NCBI GenBank assembly: GCA_902363375.1
Contig: CABIZX010000001.1
Location: forward strand, 1,543,950 to 1,607,949
Reading direction: 5' to 3'
DNA: 64,000 nt
DNA from: Clostridiaceae bacterium
GTDB lineage: Bacteria > Bacillota > Clostridia > Clostridiales > Clostridiaceae
How positions within the stretch are numbered: position 1 is the first letter of the stretch; each line of letters starts with the position of its first letter. The notes beneath the pieces were generated by a model, which saw only the letters and a program-made list of their open reading frames with translations, was not told where the DNA came from and searched no databases. The translations under genes were made by a program, and so were the position numbers. Below, piece after piece: positions 35,157-44,039 of the stretch.

Positions 35157-35256
35157 TAAAAAAAGGTCATCACCTCGCAGATAATCTACCTGCAACTGTA
35201 ATGACCTTATCTTATATAAAAAATACCCGCCAAGCCAATTTCTCAGCTTAACAGGT
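35157..35256 (-). terminator. Two consecutive rho-independent terminators
   Basis: On the minus strand, after the stop of the 35259-35441 frame, ATACC...AAGC pairs with GCTT...GGTAT followed by TTTTTTAT (about 35217-35256), then AAGGTCAT pairs with ATGACCTT (35203-35157) with an inner GCAG/CTGC pair and a T7 tract. Two strong terminators in a row imply a real transcription unit upstream. Confidence 0.65.
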
Positions 35257-35258
35257 AT

Positions 35259-35441
35259 CTATCTTTTTACTGAAATCCCTACGCTGGCCACAGCACTATC
35301 AATGATGATACCCTTAACCTGAGCTCCCCTTTCGTGTACAAAGATTTGGTACAGTTCAATAACTTTATTTCTCCCCATTCTCAAAGCGCCAAGTATTCCG
35401 ACACATTTCTGAAATGTTCCGTTTAAGTAATCAAGCCTCAT
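35259..35441 (-). CDS. Short hypothetical ORF, possible mobile-element remnant
   Basis: A 60-codon frame (ATG at 35441) with a more balanced base composition than its surroundings. It reads RLDYLNGTFQKCVGILGAL near the start and ends in SAVASVGISVKR; I do not recognise it. It has no clear ribosome-binding site but is followed by two terminators. It may be the truncated end of a transferred gene. Confidence 0.35.
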   Translation of the reverse strand: MRLDYLNGTFQKCVGILGALRMGRNKVIELYQIFVHERGAQVKGIIIDSAVASVGISVKR

Positions 35442-35514
35442 TTATAGGCGTAAGTATATCTATTGACTTTTAAAAAATAAAAAATTAAATAGTTTACAAC
35501 TCTCTTATCTAAGT

Positions 35515-36289
35515 ACTATTTACTGTTTTGGTCTTGGTATGCCTCCATAAAGAACTTCGCTAAAGTAACACCTGCATTTACAGCTAGTCTCGCATGATAA
35601 TCTTTTAGTCCACTTTTATTTTTTAATTTGCCATGACCTGTACCATAAGCATTTCTTAATTCAGTAATTCCTATTACAATTTGACCTAAATTATTTAGTG
35701 TTCTTTTAACTGTATCAGTAGCTTTATTTGCTGCTACTACTCCATCGGGATTAATTTAATGTTTTTTTGAGCTACTTTTATTAATTCTGACATATCTAAA
35801 TCGTCTAATTTATCAACTTTATCTTTTAAATTGTTTTTAAAACTGTTTCTATCATCTCTTTTGTGGTACCTAGCGCTAATTCAGGGTCTCCCTCTAGTGA
35901 ATCGTATATACGTTTTAACTGCCTTGATAGATCAAATGAATCAGTATCAAGAGGATTTTTATCCAATAATTGATTTGGTTCTATATCATTATAGATTTCA
36001 TCGTATAAATCATTCCTTTTACTTTTTAGCCACTCTTCTAAATTAATATATTCTGCAATCTCTATAAGTTTTTCAGTGCATCGTCCTATTTTTTTAATAC
36101 CTCAATAATATTTTGTGTATAATCACCATCTCTCCAATTTAAACTCATCAAAAGCCTACTATGACCCTCAATAGCTTTTACTTCATCTATCTCATAAGCT
36201 AATTTTGTCCAATCACTAGCATCGAATTTAGCTTCAATTGCTAATGTAAGAGCATATATTAAACGATCCTTGTTTTCAGTATTTAACAT
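35515..36289 (-). pseudogene. Abortive-infection (Abi_C-type) protein gene broken by three frameshifts
   Basis: Reading the minus strand across three frames gives one coherent protein of about 255 residues. Part 1 (36289-36086) is MLNTENKDRLIYALTLAIEA...EGHSRLLMSLNWRDGDY; it stops at a T7/A7 run (36089-36095). Part 2 continues with GRCTEKLIEIAEYINLEEW to a stop near 35826. Part 3 (KVDKLDDLDMSELIKVAQ) shifts again near 35750-35768, and part 4 has ELRNAYGTGHGK and HARLAVNAGVTLAKFF, the signature of the Abi_C domain, ending at a TAG at 35515. Homopolymer runs mark two of the breaks. The gene is probably dead; sequencing error is less likely with three events. Confidence 0.78.
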
Positions 36290-36329
36290 GCTACGCCTCC
36301 TAATCTTCTATCTATAAAATTAAAGAAAA

Positions 36330-37403
36330 TTAAGTATTATCTATTTCTTCATTCAATTTCTTATATACAATAATACAATCATATAGGCATTTAAGATTTT
36401 CAAAAATTCCCTCTAATTTTTCATTTACTTCAATAACAATTTCCTTAATTTCATCTGCTAACTCTATTTTCTCATTATTAGCTCTTTCAAATGCTAACTG
36501 TGCATACTTATCTAAATTCTCTTCGTATGCAATATATGAATACTCCTCTAAGTACTCATTTGACTTCACGTGAACATCATATTTTGAAAAATCCATTAAT
36601 CCACTAAGAGATTCTATTATATATGAAATATTAACTTCTTTAATATCATTTATATTTATATCTATGTCTTCAATTTCCTGTAACTCATTTATTATATCTT
36701 CATATTCATACATAGCACTTTGAACTTCTTCAATTAATATTGGAGATAGATCTGCATTATAGCTGTCATAATATTCAATATCTGCTCCCCTATGATCATT
36801 TATATTATAAAAACTATAGTGAAATTGCTCTTTAATTCTTTTTAGTCTTGTTATCAGATTCAATACTAAAATTATATATCTTGATACTCCGTGTCCATAA
36901 TACTCTACCGAATCTTCTTTTATCATAGGAATAATAGTCCTAATTATCTCCCTTATAATCATCTTATCCTTTATTATCACTCCTGCTTCAAAATTCTTAT
37001 CACTTTCATCTGAAGCATTTGCTGAACCAATATATGCAATATTTTCTGTTAATATGATTTTACTGTGATTACTAAAGTTAAAATAACTTGAAACCATAGA
37101 ATCAAAATTTTCCGGATTCAATTGTTCTGTATATGATGTTATATTTTTTCTAGCCCTCTTTCTTGCTGCGTCAGAATAATAAGTTGCATACCTATTAGGT
37201 ATATTAGTAATAACTTCTACCTCCATAGTATCCTTAAGCTTTCCTACTTCATTTAATAATCTCGAGTTCTCTGCGGAAATATTAAAAGTTACAATTTTTA
37301 TAAGATTAGCCTTTCTAAAATCATTGATAACTTCATTATATCCACATTCATCTTCTGAAAAAATTAATTCTACATTATCAGAAATTCTAATTCTATTAAT
37401 CAT
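36330..37403 (-). CDS. Phospholipase-D-like (HKD) domain protein
   Basis: About 357 residues. The PLD motif is visible as HSKIILTENIAYIGSANASDES (His-x-Lys, then GSAN), around residues 110-132; only one clear HKD copy is present, so the active form may be a dimer, as in Nuc-like nucleases. The C-terminal two thirds are helical and unrecognised. The ATG at 37403, 5 nt after GGAGGT, is preferred over the longer frame. PLD proteins of this kind are found in bacterial defence loci; it sits downstream of the type I R-M operon in the same orientation. Confidence 0.82.
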   Translation of the reverse strand: MINRIRISDNVELIFSEDECGYNEVINDFRKANLIKIVTFNISAENSRLLNEVGKLKDTMEVEVITNIPNRYATYYSDAARKRARKNITSYTEQLNPENFDSMVSSYFNFSNHSKIILTENIAYIGSANASDESDKNFEAGVIIKDKMIIREIIRTIIPMIKEDSVEYYGHGVSRYIILVLNLITRLKRIKEQFHYSFYNINDHRGADIEYYDSYNADLSPILIEEVQSAMYEYEDIINELQEIEDIDININDIKEVNISYIIESLSGLMDFSKYDVHVKSNEYLEEYSYIAYEENLDKYAQLAFERANNEKIELADEIKEIVIEVNEKLEGIFENLKCLYDCIIVYKKLNEEIDNT

Positions 37404-37552
37404 GATTACCTCCACTAAATTATTAATATCCCCATTTAAATCTATACTGAATACTGACATTATTCTTCATAAATGTAAGTATTCCTTTTATTTTTCCAAT
37501 TATTTATACAAAAAAACACCAGCATTCATTCTGATGTTTTAATATTCTATAA

Positions 37553-37771
37553 ACTATAACTCCATCCCATTTAATACTTCTCTGAGCTTCTTCAATTCCT
37601 CCACAGATAAAGTAACACCCTTACCCATCTTCTTATGTTCTGAATCCCAGTCTCTAATATCATACTTATCCTCTTTATCGTTCCAGCTAATTAGATTTAT
37701 TTCTTCCAACCCTTAGCTGATTCTGAAAGAACTCCTGTAGTTTCTTTAATTTCAAATTTAATATCTGGCAT
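37553..37771 (-). pseudogene. PC4/YdbC-like protein gene with a 4-bp deletion
   Basis: The minus strand reads MPDIKFEIKETTGVLSESAK then GWKK and a premature TAA; another frame continues INLISWNDKEDKYDIRDWD and ends in VTLSVEELKKLREVLNGMEL. Together they form the roughly 75-residue YdbC/PC4 family of single-stranded DNA-binding transcription cofactors. The break at AAGAAATAAATC is explained by loss of one AAAG unit from AAGAAAGAAATAAAT, a slippage deletion. The start at 37771 lies 3 bp after the hsdR stop, so it was co-transcribed with hsd. Confidence 0.75.
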
Positions 37772-37773
37772 AG

Positions 37774-40700
37774 TTAACCCTCCCCATATTCAGGTGATGT
37801 TTCAGCAACTTTTACAGCATCTTGGTACTCTGATGTTTGGATAGGATTAGAAATCATCTCCTGATTTACAAGCCCAAAATACTTCTCAAAGAATTTCAAC
37901 AATTTTTCAATAACGCTTTGTTTCTTCTCTGCTCTCCCACCTCCGAAGCGTGATACAGGAGGCAGAATTTTATCAATATCAGTACCTGTAGTTTTTAATA
38001 TTCCATCACGAAAAGCATTATTAATAAATTTTTCTGTTTCTTCAGATTTGAGTTTTTCATCTACAATGATGACTGACAAATCCTGTCCTTTTTGTTTTTT
38101 TATAAATTCTTGCCAATCCTTGTCCACGTCAGTGGTTGCATTAATTCTAGCAATAAATCCATGTATAAGTTCTTTTTTACTGCGAAGTTCAATGCTTGAA
38201 TTGATGGTTTTATCAATAGTAGTAAGGATACTTTTATCTTTACAATTGGATTGATGATATTTTGCAACAAGCATCAAGATATAATCAATATTTACTTCAA
38301 CTTGTTTAATAAGTTCAATTTCAAAAACAATATCTTCATTTATATTTTCTTTCTCATTATCACTCTTTTTAGAATAGTCTTGATACAGGTCGATATAAAT
38401 ACTTTGGTAATCTTGAAAATCTCGTTGCGAAAGCATTTCATTGTTTTTAAAATCATCAAAAGAAACAAGGATATTTCTTAATCTTAAAATAGCACCAAAC
38501 AACTTTATAAAGTCTTTTTGAGCATCCTCACCAATAATAGCTGTATCTATTGGATATAGATTTTCAAGTTTTTGAATAAGCTCTGCATATCCTTCAACAT
38601 GTTTGCCATTATCCTCATATCCGTTTAAATATTCATTGTATGTTTTTAAAAGTACCATACCACTAGCATGCTTGTCCCCAAATAAGGCAAGAGCATCATT
38701 TACTTCATCTTCAAGATTGCGGAAGCATACAATATTACCAAAGGTTTTTACCGAATTTAATATTCTATTTGTACGAGAAAAGGCTTGGATAAGTCCATGT
38801 TGTCTAAGGTTTTTATCTACCCATAAAGTATTTAAAGTTGTTGCGTCAAAGCCTGTTAAAAACATATTTACAACAATAAGCAAATCTATTTCACGGTTTT
38901 TCATTCTAAGTGAAACGTCTTTATAATAATTAGGAAACTTATCCGCTGAAGTATCATAATTTACATTAAAAGTACTATTATAATCTTTTATTGCAGAATC
39001 AAGAAAATCTCTTGAAGTTTGGTCAAGACCGTCAGTTTCAAAGTTTTCATCAAATAAAGTATCCTCGGGGTCTTCCTCGTTAGGACTGTAACTAAAAATT
39101 GTTGCAATATTAAGTTTTTTACCTTTTGTCTCCATTTGATTTTTAAATTCATTATAATATTTCATTGCCATAGGAATAGAAGCTACAGCAAAAATAGAGT
39201 TAAATCCATTTACTTTAGTGCTTTGCTTTTTCTCTGCAATTGTATTATTTTTTGAAGCCGCCATTTTATCTACATTAGTGATAATCTTGTGATCATAATA
39301 GGAACGACTTTGGTTTCGATAGGTCTTTTGCTCAAAGTGTTCCAAAATATAAGCAGTTACATCACTAATACGCTTTGGTTCAAGCATTGCATTTTCTCTG
39401 TCAATGGCTTTTACTTTCTTATCATTTATATTGCTTGATTCTTTCATTGTTTTGATGTAATCAATTCTAAACGGCAATACATTTGCATCGCCTATTGCAT
39501 CTACAATAGTGTATGTGTGCAACTTATCTCCAAATGCTTGCTCTGTAGTTCTAAGATTTGGATGTTTACCACTTCCTGAATTTTTAGCAAAAATCGGTGT
39601 ACCTGTAAAACCAAACAAATGATAATTTTTAAAAGCTTTGGTTATTTTAACATGCATGTCCCCAAATTGAGAACGATGGCACTCATCAAATATTATTACT
39701 ATATGCTTTTTATAAATATCGTGAGTTTTATTTTTACTGATAAATACATCTAACTTTTGAATAGTTGTAATGATAATTTTGGCATTTGGGTCTTCTAGTT
39801 GTTTTTGCAGTATTTTAGTAGAGGTGTTGCTGTTTGCAGCACCTTTTTCAAAGCGGTCATATTCTTTCATTGTTTGATAGTCAAGGTCTTTTCTATCAAC
39901 CACAAAAATCACTTTATCAATATAATCAAGGCTTGTGGCAAGTTGTGCAGTTTTAAAACTAGTTAAAGTTTTTCCCGAACCTGTTGTGTGCCATATATAT
40001 CCTCCTGCTTCTACTGTACCTGTTTTCTTATAGTTTGTAGCAACCTCAATGCTATTTAATATCCTTTCGGTTGCTACAATTTGATAAGGACGCATAACAA
40101 GCAATACATCTTCTGATGTAAAAACACAATACCTAGTTAAAATATTCAAAATAGTATGCTTTGCAAAAAATGTTTTTGTAAAATCCACAAGGTCAGGAAT
40201 AACTTTGTTGTCGGCATCTGCCCAATAGCTTGTAAATTCAAAACTATTGCTTGTTTTCTTCTTTTTAGATGATATTCTTTCTTCCGAATCTTTTATATGT
40301 TGATTTCTTGTTGTATTTGAATAATATTTTGTATGTGTCCCATTGGAAATCACAAAAATTTGAATGTACTCATATAACCCACATCCAGCCCAAAAACTAT
40401 CTCTTTGATAGCGTTTTATCTGATTAAAAGCCTCTCGTATTGCTACACCTCTGCGTTTTAGTTCAATATGAACCAGTGGCAAACCGTTTACTAAAACTGT
40501 AACATCATATCTTGTATCATGGTTTCCACCATCTTCTTCATATTGGTTTAAAACCTGCAAAAAGTTATTATGAATGTTCTTTTTATCAATAAGCTTTATA
40601 TTTTTAGTTGCACCATTGTCACAAGTGAGAATTTGCACGTTATCATCTTGGATTTTACGGTTTTTTTCTAAAATACCTTCGTTGCCGTTGGATATATTTT

Positions 40701-40956
40701 TAGAATAGAACTGCTCCCACTCCTTATTGGAAAAAGTGAAATTATTAAGTTTTTCTAACTGGGTACGAAGATTTGAAATTAAGCCTTTTTCATCTTTAAT
40801 AGTTATATATTCATAACCTTGTTGTGTTAGACGATAGATAAAATCTTTTTCAAGTTCAGTTTCACTTTGATAGTCGGTGCTTTTTCTTTTTTCAGGAGTA
40901 TATTTTGCAACAACAGTGGCTTCATTTGTTTCAGCTATTATGTTAAAGTTGCTCAT
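37774..40956 (-). CDS. hsdR: Type I restriction enzyme R subunit
   Basis: A 1060-residue HsdR. The nuclease motif is D151 in DVTVLVNGLP and E165-L-K167 in LVHIELKRRG. The motor has Walker A TGSGKT (325-330), DECH (424-427), motif III FGFTGTPIF, and a late motif QAFSRTNR. The family signature VNGLPLVHIELKRRGVAIREAFNQI is present. It drives ATP-dependent translocation and random-site cleavage of unmethylated DNA together with HsdM and HsdS. It overlaps hsdS by 4 bp and is full length. Confidence 0.96.
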   Translation of the reverse strand: MSNFNIIAETNEATVVAKYTPEKRKSTDYQSETELEKDFIYRLTQQGYEYITIKDEKGLISNLRTQLEKLNNFTFSNKEWEQFYSKNISNGNEGILEKNRKIQDDNVQILTCDNGATKNIKLIDKKNIHNNFLQVLNQYEEDGGNHDTRYDVTVLVNGLPLVHIELKRRGVAIREAFNQIKRYQRDSFWAGCGLYEYIQIFVISNGTHTKYYSNTTRNQHIKDSEERISSKKKKTSNSFEFTSYWADADNKVIPDLVDFTKTFFAKHTILNILTRYCVFTSEDVLLVMRPYQIVATERILNSIEVATNYKKTGTVEAGGYIWHTTGSGKTLTSFKTAQLATSLDYIDKVIFVVDRKDLDYQTMKEYDRFEKGAANSNTSTKILQKQLEDPNAKIIITTIQKLDVFISKNKTHDIYKKHIVIIFDECHRSQFGDMHVKITKAFKNYHLFGFTGTPIFAKNSGSGKHPNLRTTEQAFGDKLHTYTIVDAIGDANVLPFRIDYIKTMKESSNINDKKVKAIDRENAMLEPKRISDVTAYILEHFEQKTYRNQSRSYYDHKIITNVDKMAASKNNTIAEKKQSTKVNGFNSIFAVASIPMAMKYYNEFKNQMETKGKKLNIATIFSYSPNEEDPEDTLFDENFETDGLDQTSRDFLDSAIKDYNSTFNVNYDTSADKFPNYYKDVSLRMKNREIDLLIVVNMFLTGFDATTLNTLWVDKNLRQHGLIQAFSRTNRILNSVKTFGNIVCFRNLEDEVNDALALFGDKHASGMVLLKTYNEYLNGYEDNGKHVEGYAELIQKLENLYPIDTAIIGEDAQKDFIKLFGAILRLRNILVSFDDFKNNEMLSQRDFQDYQSIYIDLYQDYSKKSDNEKENINEDIVFEIELIKQVEVNIDYILMLVAKYHQSNCKDKSILTTIDKTINSSIELRSKKELIHGFIARINATTDVDKDWQEFIKKQKGQDLSVIIVDEKLKSEETEKFINNAFRDGILKTTGTDIDKILPPVSRFGGGRAEKKQSVIEKLLKFFEKYFGLVNQEMISNPIQTSEYQDAVKVAETSPEYGEG

Positions 40957-42119
40957 TTCTCACACTCCTTAAAAGTTAATAACTTATCCCTATAATATTC
41001 ATACTGTTTACGTCTTGCCTCAATTTCTGCAGGTAATCCAATACTGATGTCATTACAAAGCTTATCAAAACGGTCAAGAATATCTACAATACGTTGTTGT
41101 TCTTCAATAGCAGGGATTAATACACTTGGTTTCTTTAATATGTCATAGGAAACAAAAGGCTGTGACCCACTCTTCGCTTGAGACCCAAAGTCTTGTAGCA
41201 AAAGCAAATAGTATGCATACCTACTATCAACACTATTATTTTTCAGCTTACAAATTACACCATTATATGTTACAAAGTGCTTTCCGTATCCCCAGTTTAC
41301 AATTCCTGCATATGCCCCAATATGACCAATTACAGGTGAATCTTCGCTGTTATATTCGGAGTGTGTTCCTACAATTCCATTGCTTCCATATATGGGATAG
41401 TCTCCACCACTCGTAGGAATTACATTCCCCTTTCCATATTGAAAATCATAAATATCACCTAAAGATATTTCCACAATAGTTTTTCTATCATGCAAATGCT
41501 TTAGGGACATAATTTCATCTCTATAATACTCATACTGTTGTTTTCTTGCTGTAAGTTCTGCTGTAAGTTCTGCTGTAAGTTCTGTGAAATTGTCCAGTAT
41601 ACGGACAATTTCACGCTGAATAGGTAGAGGAGGGATAGGAATAATTATTTCTTTGATTGCTGGTACACTTGAATGAACAACTTTGCTTTTAACTTTGCCT
41701 TTGCTTTTTTGTTTCTGTGCATCAACGGTAGATAGTGCGTAGGAAATATATTTAGGTTCTTGATTATGCTTTAACACAACTATATCTCCACCAGCTAAGC
41801 ATTTTTCATTTCCTATATAAACACAAGATTTTGCTATATCTTCAACACTTTCACCTGTAATTGCAAAAAGGATATCGCCATATTCAAAATATTTTTTACT
41901 TGCAATAACTTTTTCATCAGTATATGAAACACATTTATCAAACCAAATATTATATGTTGTATATATTTCACCATAGCGAACACAAGGAATACCCGTTGGA
42001 GTCACCTGATCTCGTGTTATTCCTGCACCACGATATATATGAGTTGCAATTTCTCCAAGCTTTTTATACTCCACCCCATCTGGGCATAGTTCTTCTATCA
42101 ATTCCTCCAATTTACTCAT
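40953..42119 (-). CDS. hsdS: Type I restriction enzyme specificity subunit with TAEL repeats
   Basis: A 388-residue HsdS with two target-recognition domains (about residues 15-165 and 215-345) and two conserved helical spacers. The central spacer reads FTELTAELTAELTARKQQ, encoded by three copies of a 12-bp repeat at 41548-41583. In EcoR124I-type enzymes the number of TAEL repeats sets the distance between the two half-sites, so copy change alters specificity. The C-terminal EARRKQYEYYRDKLL repeats the central conserved region. ATGA overlap with hsdM. Both TRDs look intact. Confidence 0.95.
   Translation of the reverse strand: MSKLEELIEELCPDGVEYKKLGEIATHIYRGAGITRDQVTPTGIPCVRYGEIYTTYNIWFDKCVSYTDEKVIASKKYFEYGDILFAITGESVEDIAKSCVYIGNEKCLAGGDIVVLKHNQEPKYISYALSTVDAQKQKSKGKVKSKVVHSSVPAIKEIIIPIPPLPIQREIVRILDNFTELTAELTAELTARKQQYEYYRDEIMSLKHLHDRKTIVEISLGDIYDFQYGKGNVIPTSGGDYPIYGSNGIVGTHSEYNSEDSPVIGHIGAYAGIVNWGYGKHFVTYNGVICKLKNNSVDSRYAYYLLLLQDFGSQAKSGSQPFVSYDILKKPSVLIPAIEEQQRIVDILDRFDKLCNDISIGLPAEIEARRKQYEYYRDKLLTFKECEK
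41548..41583 (-). repeat. Three 12-bp tandem repeats in hsdS
   Basis: The plus-strand unit GCTGTAAGTTCT is repeated three times without mismatch (41548-41559, 41560-41571, 41572-41583). A 12-bp unit keeps the reading frame and codes for four residues (TAEL in the proper frame), so gain or loss by slippage yields functional HsdS variants with a changed spacer. Confidence 0.95.
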
Positions 42120-43687
42120 CTGCCCACCTCGATTTCTGCAATGATTTTATCTATCTCATCACGGAGTACCTGCTCCCTTGAAACTATTTCTTTTATTTCA
42201 TCATTAAGAATAGCAATATCAATCTTTTCCCTTGTATCCTCTTGTTCTACATAGGTGGAAACAGATAGGTTGTAACCCTCTTTTTCAATATCTTCATTGT
42301 TAACAAGGTGAGAAAAGTATTCCACCTTATCTTTTCGCTCTATAAATGCAGTAAGTATTTTTTCAATGTTTTCATTAGTTAGTTTATTGTTGTTTGTTAC
42401 CTTAACACATTCTTTTGACGCATCTATAAATAAGGTTTTATTATCGCTCTTACCTTTTTTTAGCACCATAATACAAGTTGCAATACTTGTTCCAAAAAAC
42501 AAATTGCCTGGTAACTGAATAATGCAATCAATATAGTTGTTATCAATAAGATATTTTCTTATTTTTTGCTCTGCACCTCCACGATACATCACACCTGGGA
42601 AACAAACAATAGCCGCTCTGCAACCTTCTGCAAGCCAAGAAAGCGAATGCATAATAAACGCTAGGTCAGCCTTTGACTTTGGTGCGAGCACTCCAGCAGG
42701 TGAAAAACGTGGGTCGTTAATTAAAAGAGGATTAGCATCGCCATCCCACTTAATAGAATAAGGTGGATTGGATACAATTGCTTCAAAAGGTTCATCATCC
42801 CAATGTTGTGCTTCTGTAAGCGTGTCACCATGAGCAATATCAAATTTATCATAATCAATGTCATGTAAAAACATATTGATACGACAAAGGTTATACGTAG
42901 TAATATTGATTTCCTGTCCATAAAATCCTTGACGAACATTTTTTCTTCCTAAAATTTTAGCAAAATTTAAAAGTAATGAGCCAGAACCACATGCAGGGTC
43001 ATAAACCTTGTTTACTTCTGTTTTGCCAACTAAAGTAAGGAGTGTCAAAAGCTCTGACACCTCTTGTGGGGTAAAAAATTCACCTCCGCTTTTACCTGCT
43101 CCTGAAGCATACATACCCATTAAAAACTCATAGGCATCACCAAAGGCGTCAATTGTATTGTCCTTGTAGTCACCCAATTTCATCTCACTGACACCATTCA
43201 TCAGTTTTACAAGTCTTTCATTTCTCTTTGCAACTGTGCCACCCAATTTATTGCTGTTTACATCAATATCATCGAACAAGCCTTTAAAATTGGCTTCACT
43301 TTCGCTACCTTGTGCTGAAGCCTCAATATTTTTAAAGATTTTTTCCAAGGTTTCGTTCAAGTTTTCATCTTTGTCAGCGACCTTTTGCACATTTTCAAAA
43401 AGTTCACTTGGCAAAATGAAAAATCCTTTTGTTTCAACTAAATCTTTTCTTGCCTGCTCTGCCTCACTGTCTTGAAGCTTTGCATAGTCAAAGTCTACAT
43501 TTCCCGCTTCATGTTCGCCCTTATTTATGTAAGTGGTGATATTTTCTGATATATATCTATAAAATAGCATACCAAGTACATACTGTTTAAAATCCCACCC
43601 ATCTACACTTCCTCGTAAGTCATTTGCAATATTCCATATTGTACGATGCAATTCTGTACGTTCCTGTTCTTTTTTTGTATCAGCCAT
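42116..43687 (-). CDS. hsdM: Type I restriction enzyme methyltransferase subunit
   Basis: A 523-residue N6-adenine methyltransferase. The N-terminal HsdM domain (LHRTIWNIANDLRGSVDGW) is followed by the gamma-class order: AdoMet-binding DPACGSGS (230-237) and catalytic NPPYS (307-311). The family signature GGEFFTPQEVSELL precedes motif I. It methylates the hsdS-defined site and forms the M2S core. First gene of the hsdM-hsdS-hsdR operon; the ATG follows a GGAGG-like site. Confidence 0.97.
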   Translation of the reverse strand: MADTKKEQERTELHRTIWNIANDLRGSVDGWDFKQYVLGMLFYRYISENITTYINKGEHEAGNVDFDYAKLQDSEAEQARKDLVETKGFFILPSELFENVQKVADKDENLNETLEKIFKNIEASAQGSESEANFKGLFDDIDVNSNKLGGTVAKRNERLVKLMNGVSEMKLGDYKDNTIDAFGDAYEFLMGMYASGAGKSGGEFFTPQEVSELLTLLTLVGKTEVNKVYDPACGSGSLLLNFAKILGRKNVRQGFYGQEINITTYNLCRINMFLHDIDYDKFDIAHGDTLTEAQHWDDEPFEAIVSNPPYSIKWDGDANPLLINDPRFSPAGVLAPKSKADLAFIMHSLSWLAEGCRAAIVCFPGVMYRGGAEQKIRKYLIDNNYIDCIIQLPGNLFFGTSIATCIMVLKKGKSDNKTLFIDASKECVKVTNNNKLTNENIEKILTAFIERKDKVEYFSHLVNNEDIEKEGYNLSVSTYVEQEDTREKIDIAILNDEIKEIVSREQVLRDEIDKIIAEIEVGR

Positions 43688-43960
43688 TGTATATCCTCCT
43701 GTCTGTATCCCTATTAATTCATTTAATTATTATACTATTATTTGCAATAAATAACTACTCTCTAACATTGCAGATTCCAAAGAAAAAGTGAAATATATTT
43801 TTATCTCTGAAGCCTGTATCTATTATAACATTCCTTTACAACACTATGTATTATGCAAAACTTTCCTGATGCACTTTCATTATAAATAATTACTCAAAAC
43901 CCATACTTTAACGCAAATATCCTTGTTCTGTGTATTTGTTGGACCCCCCTAAAACAAAAT
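43688..43960. other. Intergenic stretch upstream of hsdM
   Basis: No gene seen. Holds the expected leader of the hsd operon (minus strand) and the end of the convergent-tail region of the rlmD unit. No repeat or structured element apart from the terminator at 43961-43984 was found. Confidence 0.5.
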
Positions 43961-43984
43961 TCCCTCAAACCTAAGTCTGAGGGA
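43961..43984 (-). terminator. Rho-independent terminator of rlmD
   Basis: On the minus strand TCCCTCA (43984-43978) pairs with TGAGGGA (43967-43961) around a 10-base loop, followed by ATTTTGTTTT. It lies about 56 bp after the rlmD stop. Confidence 0.75.
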
Positions 43985-44039
43985 GCATAAAACACACTTA
44001 TTTTTTCAATTGTAAATCCCGAAACCCTTTGATATCAGC

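Larger units (their letters stand above)
34612..35258. other. Gene-poor stretch with two long inverted repeats
   Basis: No credible gene in about 650 bp. It holds inverted repeat 1 (AAAAATTCTTTAG 34690-34702 with CTAAAGAATTTTT 34761-34773) and inverted repeat 2 (34797-34894), followed by the terminators at 35157-35256. The region separates the prophage from the defence genes and is where an attachment site or deleted lysogeny module could have been. Confidence 0.5.

Noticed and set aside
35259..35441. Transposase fragment
   Set aside because: No DDE, HUH or recombinase motif can be seen; kept only as an unidentified short frame.
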